From Paenibacillus barengoltzii NBRC 101215 (GTDB lineage Bacteria > Bacillota > Bacilli > Paenibacillales > Paenibacillaceae), in the NCBI RefSeq assembly GCF_004000745.1, contig NZ_BILV01000029.1, positions 1 through 64,000 on the forward strand: DNA of 64,000 bases, given 5' to 3'. This document shows, in pieces, positions 25,370 through 34,447 of the stretch (position 1 is the first letter of the stretch; every line of letters starts with the position of its first letter). The translations under genes were made by a program, and so were the position numbers. A model generated the notes under the pieces. That model searched no databases. It was not told where the DNA came from and saw only the letters and a list, made by a program, of their open reading frames with translations.

Positions 25370-27241
25370 TCAAGACTTCCGGCAGGGCAACAGCAAATGC
25401 ATTCTCGTAAATTCGTTCAACTTGCTTTCGATCGAGAGGCCGTATCGATCCCCAAAGGTCAGACGCAGCCGATCGTGTACGCTGCGGAGCCCGATATTTT
25501 CGAACAGGCCTTTGGAGCCGGGTTCTTCTTGCTTGGACAAAATCGCCTCAATTTGGGCTTCACTCATTCCCACGCCGTTATCCTCAATCGTAATCCGCAT
25601 GTCATACCCGCTCTTGGCCACAGACACCGTGATGTTGCCGCGCCCCTTCGGTTCGATTCCATGAAAAATCGCATTCTCCACCAGCGGCTGCAGTGTAAAG
25701 CGGGGAACCAGACTGGAAAGGAGCTCCTCGTTATCAATGATTTGTTCCATTGTAATCGTGCCGCCGTAGCGATATTTCTGAATGAGGAAATAGTCATTCA
25801 TCAGGCTAAGCTCTTCCTGCAGCGGAACCAACTTGCGTTGATCTTTGGCGATGCTGCGCAGCAGCCGCGATAAGGAGGTGACCATATCTGCGATACCCGT
25901 AGCGTTCTGAATCGTAGCCATCCATCTTATCGAGTTCAGGGTATTATAGAGAAAATGAGGACTGATCTGGCTTTGCAGCATGCGATATTCCAGTTCCTGC
26001 TTCTGCTTCTCGTCCGCGACACGAGATTCCATCAGCGTCAAAATATCCTGGGACAACCGATTGATGCCGCGTCCCACATCCCCGAGCTCGCTGTTCCATT
26101 CAATATTCCGGTCGATAAAGAAATTGCCTTGCGCGATCTTATCAATCCGTTTGCGCAGCTTCTCCACGGGCAGGCTGATGGTGCGGGTTAAATACAACAT
26201 AATAAATCCGCTTAATGCCAGCACCAGCACAGAAACGCCAATCATCAGCAGTAGCCAAGCGTTGAGCTGTGGAGCAAATTGCTTCTTGTCCAGCGTTTGG
26301 GCGAGTCTGACGCCTTCCCGCACCGGATAGGACACCGAGATGAGGCGTTCCCCGTCCTGCTCCATCCACTCGAGCTTGGTGAGCGCCCCGGTGGCTTCAC
26401 TTTGATCATACGGCAACAATGTGTAAGGGCTTTCGATTTCCTGCACTTTGTCCCCTTCGATCCGGTACGTTTGGCTGCCAAGGGAGAGCAGCAATTCCGA
26501 GCCCTCCGGCAGACTGTAGCCTTTAAGCTTATCGGTGATCACGGAGGTGTTCGCCAGAAGATAGACCGTCCCAATGCGTGCAGCCCGTTCACCGTAAATT
26601 GGCAGAACGATGGGGATGCCGCTGGAGCGGGAGAACGGGTCCTGGATCACGCGCTCCCAAGCTTCCTTCGCATCTGGAACCAGACCGGGAAGCTGGGTTA
26701 TATTATGAATATTCAACGGAACTGAAGCGCTTCCAGAATTGTCGACCTGAATGAACTTATCTTGGTGATCCGTGATGATCAGGCGGCGCACGTAGCTGTT
26801 GGACCGATTCACTCGGAAATCCTCCTGCATCGATAAGAAGGCGTTCAGCCCGTCTCTGGCGCTGGCGTCCGGTGAGATAAAATAGTCCTGAATCAGCTGA
26901 TTGGTAGGCGAGTTCGTACTGCTGGTCAAAGCCAAAGTATACAAGTTATTTAAATCTTGATCGATGATATGAGAGACGAGTTGCAGGTTAAATTCTGTCG
27001 CCTGAATGGTGGTTTTCCGTTGAAAATACGAGATCAGCTCGTAGCTGAAAAAAGACAGAATTCCTGCGATCAGCAAGGCAAACACGGTCATGATCAGGAT
27101 GATCCGGCTTTTGATAGTGGCTTTTCTTGCGCGCGTGTCGATCACCTCATCCGGAGTAAGATCAATGCGAGTTTTAACCGATATAGATAACAATAACATG
27201 AGTTGACATCGTCGGTAGCGGTAAGGTTCATAAACAACCAT
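25370..27241 (-). CDS. YesM-type sensor histidine kinase
   Basis: Up to 623 aa. Membrane segment near residues 46-70, extracellular dCACHE-like sensor region (to about 325), second membrane segment (about 327-350), HAMP linker, then the His_kinase domain with ISPHFLYNTLNSIRW and a HATPase_c region (RFTLQPLVENAIFHGIEP, EDNGVGMS). Start is uncertain: ATGs at 27241 and 27199 and GTG at 27145 all lack a good SD. Pairs with the response regulator downstream. Likely detects sugar-bound lipoprotein or an extracellular oligosaccharide for the divergent operon. Confidence 0.88.
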   Translation of the reverse strand: MVVYEPYRYRRCQLMLLLSISVKTRIDLTPDEVIDTRARKATIKSRIILIMTVFALLIAGILSFFSYELISYFQRKTTIQATEFNLQLVSHIIDQDLNNLYTLALTSSTNSPTNQLIQDYFISPDASARDGLNAFLSMQEDFRVNRSNSYVRRLIITDHQDKFIQVDNSGSASVPLNIHNITQLPGLVPDAKEAWERVIQDPFSRSSGIPIVLPIYGERAARIGTVYLLANTSVITDKLKGYSLPEGSELLLSLGSQTYRIEGDKVQEIESPYTLLPYDQSEATGALTKLEWMEQDGERLISVSYPVREGVRLAQTLDKKQFAPQLNAWLLLMIGVSVLVLALSGFIMLYLTRTISLPVEKLRKRIDKIAQGNFFIDRNIEWNSELGDVGRGINRLSQDILTLMESRVADEKQKQELEYRMLQSQISPHFLYNTLNSIRWMATIQNATGIADMVTSLSRLLRSIAKDQRKLVPLQEELSLMNDYFLIQKYRYGGTITMEQIIDNEELLSSLVPRFTLQPLVENAIFHGIEPKGRGNITVSVAKSGYDMRITIEDNGVGMSEAQIEAILSKQEEPGSKGLFENIGLRSVHDRLRLTFGDRYGLSIESKLNEFTRMHLLLPCRKS

Positions 27242-27416
27242 TTTTACATCTTTTGAGTATGATTTTACAGCTTTTCATCCATTTCTTGAAGAACCAAATA
27301 GAAAAGTGTAGGAAAAGAACGTAAAAATGTATGCCCTTTCATTTTAGATTTCGATACCATGAACCTAAGGATTCGGCGCTGCCGATCTGGAAGTTCAAAA
27401 CAGGAGGAAAAGGGGT

Positions 27417-28766
27417 TTGAAGATGAGACGAAAGAAAGTATTCGGTATTACCTTGGCGGCCGTTCTTCTTATAGGTCTGCTGGCAGGTTGTTCCGGCAAC
27501 AACGGAAACTCAGGCAAAGCGAATACCACAGAGCCTCAAACGAACAATTCTGCAAGCGTTTCCAATGAGACAAGCGATAAGCCGGTCACACTGAAATGGG
27601 CGCTGTGGGATTGGGAAGCCACTGCTTACTACCAGCCTTTGATCGATGCTTATAAGAAAGACCATCCGAACGTAACGATCGAATATGTTGACCTTGGCTC
27701 TACCGACTACATGACGATGCTCAGTACGCAGCTCTCCGGTGGGGCTGACCTGGATATTCTGACCATCAAGGACATCCCGGGCTACGTCAACCTGGTGAAG
27801 CAGAACCATCTGGAACCGCTGAAGAGCTTCATTGACACTCAAGGCATTGATACTTCCCTCTATGGCGGAACGGTAGAACAAATTCAAATGAACGGCGATG
27901 TGTTCGCACTGCCTTTCCGCAGTGACTTCTGGGTCGTTTACTATAACAAGGACCTGTTTGACAAAGCCGGAGTTCCTTATCCTACCAACGATATGACACT
28001 GGATCAATACGACGAGTTGGCCCGGAAAATGACGTCCGGCAGCGGCTCGGAAAAAGTATACGGCGCGCACTACCACACTTGGCGCAGTGCAGTACAGTTG
28101 TTCGGCATCCTGGACGGCAAGAACACCATCGTGGATGGAAATTATCAATTTTTGAAACCAATTTACGAACGAATTCTGAAACAGCAAGACGACGGCATCG
28201 TGATGGACTACGCTACGTTAAAAACCTCCAGCACTCACTATTCCGGCGTATTCTACAATAACTCCGTTGCGATGATGAACATGGGCAGCTGGTTTATCGC
28301 TACGCAAATTGAGAAAGTGAAGAGCGGCGAATCCCAGGCTACCAACTGGGGGATCGTGAAATATCCGCATCCGGACGGCGTACCTGCCGGAACAACGCTG
28401 GGGACCATTACTTCCCTGGCTGTAAACCAAAAGTCCGCTAACAAAGATGCCGCTTTAGATTTCTTGAAATTCGTTACCGGTGAAGAAGGTGCAGCAGTGA
28501 TCGCATCCACAGGTACGATTCCGGCGATCAAGAACGATGAAGTGGTTAGCTCCATCGCTTCCATGGACGGCTTCCCGACGGACGAGAACAGCAAAGCAGC
28601 TCTCACGACCGAGAGAACTTATCTGGAAATGCCGCTGCATGAGAAGAGTGCGGACATCGAGGTCGTTCTGAACGAAGCACACGACAACATCATGACGAAA
28701 AATGCGACCATCGACGAAGGATTGGCAGATATGGAGAAACGGGTGCAAGAGGTACTTAATAACTAA
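27417..28766 (+). CDS. Sugar ABC transporter substrate-binding lipoprotein
   Basis: 449 aa, family 1 solute-binding protein. Signal peptide with the lipobox LLAGC (Cys near residue 25) then a Gly/Asn/Ser linker. Ligand domain shows FWVVYYNKDLFDKAGVPYP and FLKFVTGEEGA typical of the UgpB/MalE group. TTG at 27417 lies about ten bases after AGGAGG; ATG at 27423 is the alternative. Divergent from the kinase gene, 175 bp apart, and followed by two permease genes after an intra-operon terminator. No ATPase gene is present, so a shared MsmX-type ATPase is expected. Confidence 0.9.
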   Translation: MKMRRKKVFGITLAAVLLIGLLAGCSGNNGNSGKANTTEPQTNNSASVSNETSDKPVTLKWALWDWEATAYYQPLIDAYKKDHPNVTIEYVDLGSTDYMTMLSTQLSGGADLDILTIKDIPGYVNLVKQNHLEPLKSFIDTQGIDTSLYGGTVEQIQMNGDVFALPFRSDFWVVYYNKDLFDKAGVPYPTNDMTLDQYDELARKMTSGSGSEKVYGAHYHTWRSAVQLFGILDGKNTIVDGNYQFLKPIYERILKQQDDGIVMDYATLKTSSTHYSGVFYNNSVAMMNMGSWFIATQIEKVKSGESQATNWGIVKYPHPDGVPAGTTLGTITSLAVNQKSANKDAALDFLKFVTGEEGAAVIASTGTIPAIKNDEVVSSIASMDGFPTDENSKAALTTERTYLEMPLHEKSADIEVVLNEAHDNIMTKNATIDEGLADMEKRVQEVLNN

Positions 28767-28799
28767 TCTGATCTCGCATGAGATTTCGATGCTGCCAGG

Positions 28800-28828
28800 G
28801 GCGGGCCTTATGAGCCCGCCTTTTTTTC
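28800..28828 (+). terminator. Intra-operon terminator after the binding protein gene
   Basis: GGCGGGC (28800-28806) pairs with GCCCGCC (28814-28820), then seven T. Partial termination here would keep the binding protein more abundant than the permeases. Confidence 0.8.
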
Positions 28829-28865
28829 CCAATGCTCTAGCACAAGTAGGTTTGGAGGAGAAATC

Positions 28866-29804
28866 ATGCAGAATGAACCCGTGTTAGGAACGAAAGCAGT
28901 TAAAAGAAGCGCGTTGTCTAAGAACGTCAAAGATCATTTGGTGGCGTACAGCTTCATTGCCCCCAACTTCATTGGCTTTGCCGTGTTTACGCTGGTGCCG
29001 ATGGTTTATGCGTTTGTACTCGCTTTTGTGAAATGGGACGGGGCTAACCCGATGGAGTACGTGGGATTGCGTAACTTCTCCCGGCTGTTGCAGGACAGCA
29101 CCTTTCACAAGGCGTTCTGGAACACCATTATTTATACGATTGGCGTGGTGCCGTTAACGATGGTGTGTGCGCTGGCACTGGCGATCCTGCTTAATCAGAA
29201 GCTGTTTGGCCGCAACTTTATGCGGACCGTGTTCTTCTTCCCCTATGTCGCTTCACTGGTTGCCGTGGCAGCCGTTTGGAATTTCGTGTTCAGCCCCACG
29301 ATGGGGCCGGTGAACAATCTGCTGCACTCGATTACCGGCATCCCCATTGAGGATTTGCCCCGTTGGGCGGCAGATAAAGATTGGGCGATGTTTACGGTCA
29401 TTCTTTTTACAGTGTGGAAAAATATGGGTTACTACATGGTCATTTATTTGGCAGGTTTGCAGGGAGTAAATCCTGAGCTGTATGAAGCTGCCGAGCTGGA
29501 CGGGGCGGGACCATGGAAAAGATTTGTCAACGTGACAATCCCGCAGCTGGCACCTACTACGTTCTTTGTCCTGATGATTCTGATCATCAACTCGTTTAAA
29601 GTGTACGACATCTTTATCAACTTGTTTGCCGGTGCCGATAATCAACTGAACAATTCGACCCGGGTACTTGTTTATCAAATCTACAATACCGCGTTCCGCT
29701 CGCTGGATTACGGGTACGCCAGCGCCATGGCGATCGTGCTGTTCCTGCTCGTTCTGGGGATTACACTGATTCAGTTCCAGGGCGAGAAGAAGTACGGACA
29801 ATAG
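28866..29804 (+). CDS. Sugar ABC transporter permease (MalF/UgpA type)
   Basis: 312 aa, six predicted membrane helices after a polar N-terminus. The ATPase-contact EAA loop reads YEAAELDGAGPWKRF followed by VTIPQLAPT. ATG at 28866 follows GGAGGAGAAATC. It pairs with the next gene (12 bp away) to form the membrane pore of the importer served by the upstream binding protein. Substrate inferred from downstream hydrolases to be an oligosaccharide containing uronic acid. Confidence 0.92.
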   Translation: MQNEPVLGTKAVKRSALSKNVKDHLVAYSFIAPNFIGFAVFTLVPMVYAFVLAFVKWDGANPMEYVGLRNFSRLLQDSTFHKAFWNTIIYTIGVVPLTMVCALALAILLNQKLFGRNFMRTVFFFPYVASLVAVAAVWNFVFSPTMGPVNNLLHSITGIPIEDLPRWAADKDWAMFTVILFTVWKNMGYYMVIYLAGLQGVNPELYEAAELDGAGPWKRFVNVTIPQLAPTTFFVLMILIINSFKVYDIFINLFAGADNQLNNSTRVLVYQIYNTAFRSLDYGYASAMAIVLFLLVLGITLIQFQGEKKYGQ

Positions 29805-29816
29805 GAGGATGCAAAA

Positions 29817-30656
29817 ATGACAGGAGCTAACAAACAAGTCAAAACCGTTGCCAAGATTTTTGCGTACCTGGTGCTCGCGGTCGTTGTGCTATGCATGCTT
29901 GTTCCTTACGCGTGGATGCTGTCGTCCTCGCTGAAATTAAATAAGGATGTATTCTCGTTCCCGATGCAGTGGATCCCGGATGCTCCAAGATGGCAGAACT
30001 ACGTGGAGATCTGGACGCGGATCCCGCTCGGCCGGTTTATATACAACACCGCGAAGCTCTCGGTGATCGTTACTTTGCTGCAACTGCTGACTTCCAGCTT
30101 TGCGGCATATGCGTTCTCGAAGCTGCGGTTCAAAGGGAGACATGCGTTGTTTCTCGGCTATATTGCGACTATTGCCATTCCGTGGCAAGCCTACATGGTT
30201 CCGCAGTTTATCATGATGCGTTCCATGGGGTTAAACAACACTCATCTTGCGATTATTTTTCTACAGGCGTTTTCGGCGTTTGGCGTGTTTTTGATGCGTC
30301 AGTTCTATCAAGGCATTCCGGATGAGCTCTGCGAAGCGGCACGGATTGACGGACTTAATGAATATGGGATCTGGGCCAAAATCATGCTTCCGCTCTCAAA
30401 GCCGGCGCTGTCCACGCTGACGATCTTCACGTTCGTCAATACGTGGAACGATTTCCTTGGGCCGATGATTTACTTGACCAAGACGGAGCTCAAAACGATC
30501 CAAATCGGCTTGCGGATGTTCATTACGCAATATTCCGCTGAATATGGGTTAATTATGGCCGCCAGCGTCATTTCGATCATTCCGGTGCTGATCGTCTTCC
30601 TCGCGCTGCAAAAATATTTTGTCCAAGGTGTGGCCTCGTCCGGCATCAAGGGGTAA
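29817..30656 (+). CDS. Sugar ABC transporter permease (MalG type)
   Basis: 279 aa with six helices. EAA loop CEAARIDGLNEYGIWAKIMLP and the final FVQGVASSGIKG (the family's conserved C-terminal KG) mark the MalG/LacG side of the pair. GGAGGATGC lies upstream. Starts 12 bp after its partner permease and leads with 34 bp into the DUF2264 gene, so transport and degradation genes are on one mRNA. Confidence 0.92.
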   Translation: MTGANKQVKTVAKIFAYLVLAVVVLCMLVPYAWMLSSSLKLNKDVFSFPMQWIPDAPRWQNYVEIWTRIPLGRFIYNTAKLSVIVTLLQLLTSSFAAYAFSKLRFKGRHALFLGYIATIAIPWQAYMVPQFIMMRSMGLNNTHLAIIFLQAFSAFGVFLMRQFYQGIPDELCEAARIDGLNEYGIWAKIMLPLSKPALSTLTIFTFVNTWNDFLGPMIYLTKTELKTIQIGLRMFITQYSAEYGLIMAASVISIIPVLIVFLALQKYFVQGVASSGIKG

Positions 30657-30690
30657 TAAATGGTAGTCTCGGATGAAAGGAGCTGAAGTA

Positions 30691-32556
30691 ATGAATAGTT
30701 TGACCGTTAATGCCCCGCTCCAAACGCGCAGCGACATGGTGAACGTGTTGGAAGAGCTGGTGCATCCCCTACGGCCGTTCTATAGTGAAGGCGGCGCCCG
30801 GCTTGGTCTTGGCAAGAGCGGGGTATCCTACCCGGCGGCTGTAGCGGAGATGGAAGGGTTCTCTCGGGTGCTGTGGGGATTAGTACCGTTGCTTGCGGGC
30901 GGCGGCAGCAGTGAGTTATGGGACGTTGTTCTGGACGGAATCCGCTGCGGCACGAACCCGGATCATCCGGAGTATTGGGGCGAGGTCGGCGATTATGATC
31001 AACGGCTCGTGGAGATGGCGGTTTTTGGCTACGCGCTGGCATTGATCCCGGAACACATTTGGGAACCGCTTCACCCGGAGGAACGTGATCGGCTGTACCG
31101 CTGGCTGAATCAGATCAACCAGCACCCCTGTCACGATTGCAATTGGTTGTTCTTTAACGTGCTGGTGAATGTGGGCTTCCGTAAAGTTGGCTTGCCTTAC
31201 GATGCGGAGCAGCTGGAGCGAAATCTAAACCGGCTGGACGTATTCTATCTGGAAGATGGCTGGTACAGCGACGGCGTTGGGGGACACAGCGATTATTACG
31301 TCCCGTTCGCATTTCACTATTACGGGCTGCTCTACGCACGGATCATGGAACAGGAAGATCCGCGGCGTGCGCAAGTGTATAAAGAGCGGGCCGCGATGTT
31401 CGCAGGCGAGTTTCTTGCTTGGTTCGCCCCGGACGGTGCCGCGCTGCCGTACGGGCGCAGCTTAACCTACCGCTTCGCCCAATCCGCCTTTTGGAGCGCA
31501 CTGGCCTATGCCGGTGTAGACGTGCTTCCGATGGGGGTAATCAAAGGTCTGGTGCTGCGCAATCTGCGCTGGTGGTTAAGTCAGCCCATGCGCAGTTCCG
31601 AGGGGCTGCTCACCGTGGGCTATGCCTATCCGAACCTGGTGATGGCGGAGAACTACAATGCGCCGGGTTCGCCATATTGGTCGCTGAAAGCGTTCCTGCC
31701 GCTGGCCTTGCCGGAGGACCATCCGTTCTGGACGGCGGAGGAGCTGCCGCTGCCGGAGCTGCCGGCGCTGAAGGTCCAGCGACCGGCACATCTCGTGCTG
31801 GCTCGTGATCCTGCGTCCGGCCACGTAGCAGCCTTCAACACCGGTCATCGCGGCACGAACGAGCACACCCATACCTCGGCAAAATACGAGAAGTTCGTGT
31901 ATTCCACCGGGTTTGGGTTCAGCGTACCGCGCGCGGAGTGGGGCTTGTCCCAAGGTGCGTTTGATTCCATGCTGGCACTCAGCGAACGCGGGGAGAACCT
32001 GTACCGGGTAAGACGCCGCAATCAGAAGACATCGATCCAGGATAACGTGCTGTATGCGGTATGGAAGCCTTGGTCGAACGTGGAGGTGCACACCTGGATC
32101 GTTGCCGGACTCCCCTGGCATGTGCGGATTCATCGCATCGAGACGAAGCGAGCGCTGGACATCGCGGAAGGAGGATTCGCGCTGGGAGTGGAGACGGAGT
32201 TGACGGAGTGGATCGAGGGGGAACGGACAGGGGGGGCGGAAGCTGGTCGGATCGCTGCCGGAGCCGCCAGTCCCGTTGGAGCCAGCGGAGTGCAAAGTCT
32301 GCTTGGCTTCGAATCGGCCGAGCTGATTCGCCCGAACGCCAATACGAACGTTCTATACCCTCGCACTGTTCTTCCCACGCTGCTTGCTTCCCTGGAACCG
32401 GGGGTTCATCTGCTTGCTTCGGCGGTTTACGGCGATCCGTCGCCGGGAGCCTCATGGCAGCCGGTGGCGCCTGAAGCGTTAAACCTTACGATTGGGGAGC
32501 GGGCGATTGTGATCACAACCTGCTCCGGCAATGACATCCGGATTGGATTGGTTTAG
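30691..32556 (+). CDS. DUF2264 family protein
   Basis: 621 aa, two-part. N-terminal about 350 residues match DUF2264 (RPFYSEGGARLGLG, MEGFSRVLWGLVPLLAGGG, HDCNWLFFNVLVNVG, DGWYSDGVGGHSDYYVP), an (alpha/alpha) barrel expected to be a glycoside hydrolase or lyase relative; the rest is beta rich. No signal peptide. Catalytic residues are not established; the paired acidic residues in the barrel are candidates. ATG at 30691 has GAAAGGAGC upstream. Between transporter and heparinase-like genes, so it presumably acts on the imported oligosaccharide. Confidence 0.82.
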   Translation: MNSLTVNAPLQTRSDMVNVLEELVHPLRPFYSEGGARLGLGKSGVSYPAAVAEMEGFSRVLWGLVPLLAGGGSSELWDVVLDGIRCGTNPDHPEYWGEVGDYDQRLVEMAVFGYALALIPEHIWEPLHPEERDRLYRWLNQINQHPCHDCNWLFFNVLVNVGFRKVGLPYDAEQLERNLNRLDVFYLEDGWYSDGVGGHSDYYVPFAFHYYGLLYARIMEQEDPRRAQVYKERAAMFAGEFLAWFAPDGAALPYGRSLTYRFAQSAFWSALAYAGVDVLPMGVIKGLVLRNLRWWLSQPMRSSEGLLTVGYAYPNLVMAENYNAPGSPYWSLKAFLPLALPEDHPFWTAEELPLPELPALKVQRPAHLVLARDPASGHVAAFNTGHRGTNEHTHTSAKYEKFVYSTGFGFSVPRAEWGLSQGAFDSMLALSERGENLYRVRRRNQKTSIQDNVLYAVWKPWSNVEVHTWIVAGLPWHVRIHRIETKRALDIAEGGFALGVETELTEWIEGERTGGAEAGRIAAGAASPVGASGVQSLLGFESAELIRPNANTNVLYPRTVLPTLLASLEPGVHLLASAVYGDPSPGASWQPVAPEALNLTIGERAIVITTCSGNDIRIGLV

Positions 32557-32603
32557 CTTAGTCAACGCCGCCGTTTTGGGCTGCGGTGGAAGGAGGAACA
32601 CGG

Positions 32604-34424
32604 ATGACCGTTCGCGAGGGCTGGGAGCAGCTGGCCGAAAGTCTCATCCCTTTGAAGGCAGAGGATTATTATCCGCCCGGCGGCGGACAGGCGTTTTGGA
32701 CATCGTTGCGTGAAGCGTCGGAGGCTCAGGCCGAGCTTGAAGTAATCCGCAGCGAGGGGGAACGGCTGCTAAAGTGCCCGGCGGAAGAGCTGACTTATTC
32801 GCTGTTTTCATTATTTGCCGTTCAGGGCTCGCGGCTGGAGTATGAGCGGGTGTATTTTGAGAAGCGACGGCGGTTGAACACCTTCGCCTTTCTGTCGCTG
32901 CTTGAACCGGAGTCGGCGGTGTACGAAGCAGCGCTGCGGGATGCCGTCTGGGCGATCTGCAGCGAACTTACCTGGTGCTTGCCCGCACATGTGGAGGCGA
33001 AGCGTCCGGTCTCCGAGACCATCGACCTGTTCTCGGCGGAGACGGGCTTTGCGTTGGCGGAGTTATCTTTGCTGCTGGGCTCGCGTCTGCCGGAGCTGTT
33101 GCGGGTACGGATCGCCGAACTGGTGGATGAACGACTGTTCCAGCCTTTTCTGGAGAATGGCCCTTATCACTGGGAGGAACTGACGAACAACTGGTCGGCG
33201 GTTTGCGCCGGATCGATTGGTTCGGCTGCGCTGCTGCTGATGACCGAACCGCAGGATTTCGCCCGGCTGGCTCGGATCTTAGAGAAAACCGAGCGCAGCA
33301 TGGGCTTCTATCTGCAGGGATTCGGCGAGGATGGCGGTTGTCCGGAAGGGCTGGGCTACTGGAACTATGGGTTTGGCTACTTTGTGTATTATGCTGACCT
33401 GCTGTTAAAGCGAAGCCGGGGGCAGCGGGATTGGTTCAGCGAGGATAAAGTGCGGCGAATTGCCGAGTTCCAGCAGAAGTGTTTTCTAGGCGGCCGGCTA
33501 GTCGCCAACTTCTCTGACGCGCTGCCGTACGGGAGCGTCCAGCCCGGGCTGTCGCATTACCTTGCGGAGCGGTATGAGGAAGTCGAGGCTCCGCCTGTCT
33601 TGCTCTATGCGGATTACCGCGAGGATCACTGCAGCCGCTGGGCGCCGGCGCTGCGCAACCTGATCTGGCGGGACCGCACTGCGGCAGGCCCGGCGGAGTG
33701 GAGAGACGGCGACTTTTGGTTTGAAGACGCCGGCTGGCTGATCTCGCGAATTACTGCCGCGGGGGATACGTTTGGTTTTGCCGCAAAAGGCGGGCACAAC
33801 GGCGAATCGCATAACCACAACGACCTGGGCCATTTCATGCTGGCGGGCGGAGGCGCGTTTTTCCTGTCCGATCTCGGGTGCGGGGAGTATACGCGGGATT
33901 ACTTTGGCGAGGGCAGGTATCGTTATGACTGTAACGGCTCACAAGGGCATTCCGTGCCGATCATCAACGGCTGCGTGCAGCGGGAGGGACAGGAAAGGGC
34001 AGCGTCGAAGCTTCGCTGCGACATGACTGCGGAGGCATGCGAGTTTGCCTTGGAGTTGTCCAGCGCCTATGAGGATGATAATCTGCAGTCTTTTAACCGA
34101 AGTTGGATTTGGAACAAGACGGAGCTGCCCAGCTTAACGCTTCGAGACGACTTTCGCTTTGCAGAAGCGCCGGAAAGTCTGGTTGAGCGGTTCGTTAGCC
34201 CAATTCAGCCGGAGATGACCCGCCCGGGGCAGCTTCGCCTTGTCCGCGGTCAGTTCGCGCTGGAACTGAACTATGACCCGTATCAGCTGGAGGCGGAGAT
34301 GGAGGAACGGACCTACCGGGATCATTACGGGAAGGACGCGGTTTGGTACGCGTTAGATTTTCGGGTCAAGCAGCCGGAAGCGGGTTTTGGCGTGGAGCTT
34401 CTGTTTAAATTCGCTCGGCAATAA
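32604..34424 (+). CDS. Heparinase II/III-like protein
   Basis: 606 aa. N-terminal alpha/alpha toroid (about 1-330), with NNWSAVCAGSIGSAALLL and GLGYWNYGFGYFVYY conserved in the family; C-terminal beta-sandwich with GGHNGESHNHNDLGHFML, the heparinase II/III C-domain core holding catalytic His/Tyr-type residues. No signal peptide, so it acts in the cytoplasm, as exolyases of imported oligosaccharides do. ATG at 32604 follows AAGGAGG; the GTG at 32586 lies upstream of that SD. Would release unsaturated uronic acid ends for the GH88 enzyme downstream. Confidence 0.87.
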   Translation: MTVREGWEQLAESLIPLKAEDYYPPGGGQAFWTSLREASEAQAELEVIRSEGERLLKCPAEELTYSLFSLFAVQGSRLEYERVYFEKRRRLNTFAFLSLLEPESAVYEAALRDAVWAICSELTWCLPAHVEAKRPVSETIDLFSAETGFALAELSLLLGSRLPELLRVRIAELVDERLFQPFLENGPYHWEELTNNWSAVCAGSIGSAALLLMTEPQDFARLARILEKTERSMGFYLQGFGEDGGCPEGLGYWNYGFGYFVYYADLLLKRSRGQRDWFSEDKVRRIAEFQQKCFLGGRLVANFSDALPYGSVQPGLSHYLAERYEEVEAPPVLLYADYREDHCSRWAPALRNLIWRDRTAAGPAEWRDGDFWFEDAGWLISRITAAGDTFGFAAKGGHNGESHNHNDLGHFMLAGGGAFFLSDLGCGEYTRDYFGEGRYRYDCNGSQGHSVPIINGCVQREGQERAASKLRCDMTAEACEFALELSSAYEDDNLQSFNRSWIWNKTELPSLTLRDDFRFAEAPESLVERFVSPIQPEMTRPGQLRLVRGQFALELNYDPYQLEAEMEERTYRDHYGKDAVWYALDFRVKQPEAGFGVELLFKFARQ

Positions 34425-34447
34425 GGAGAATGGAGGAACGAGGTCAT

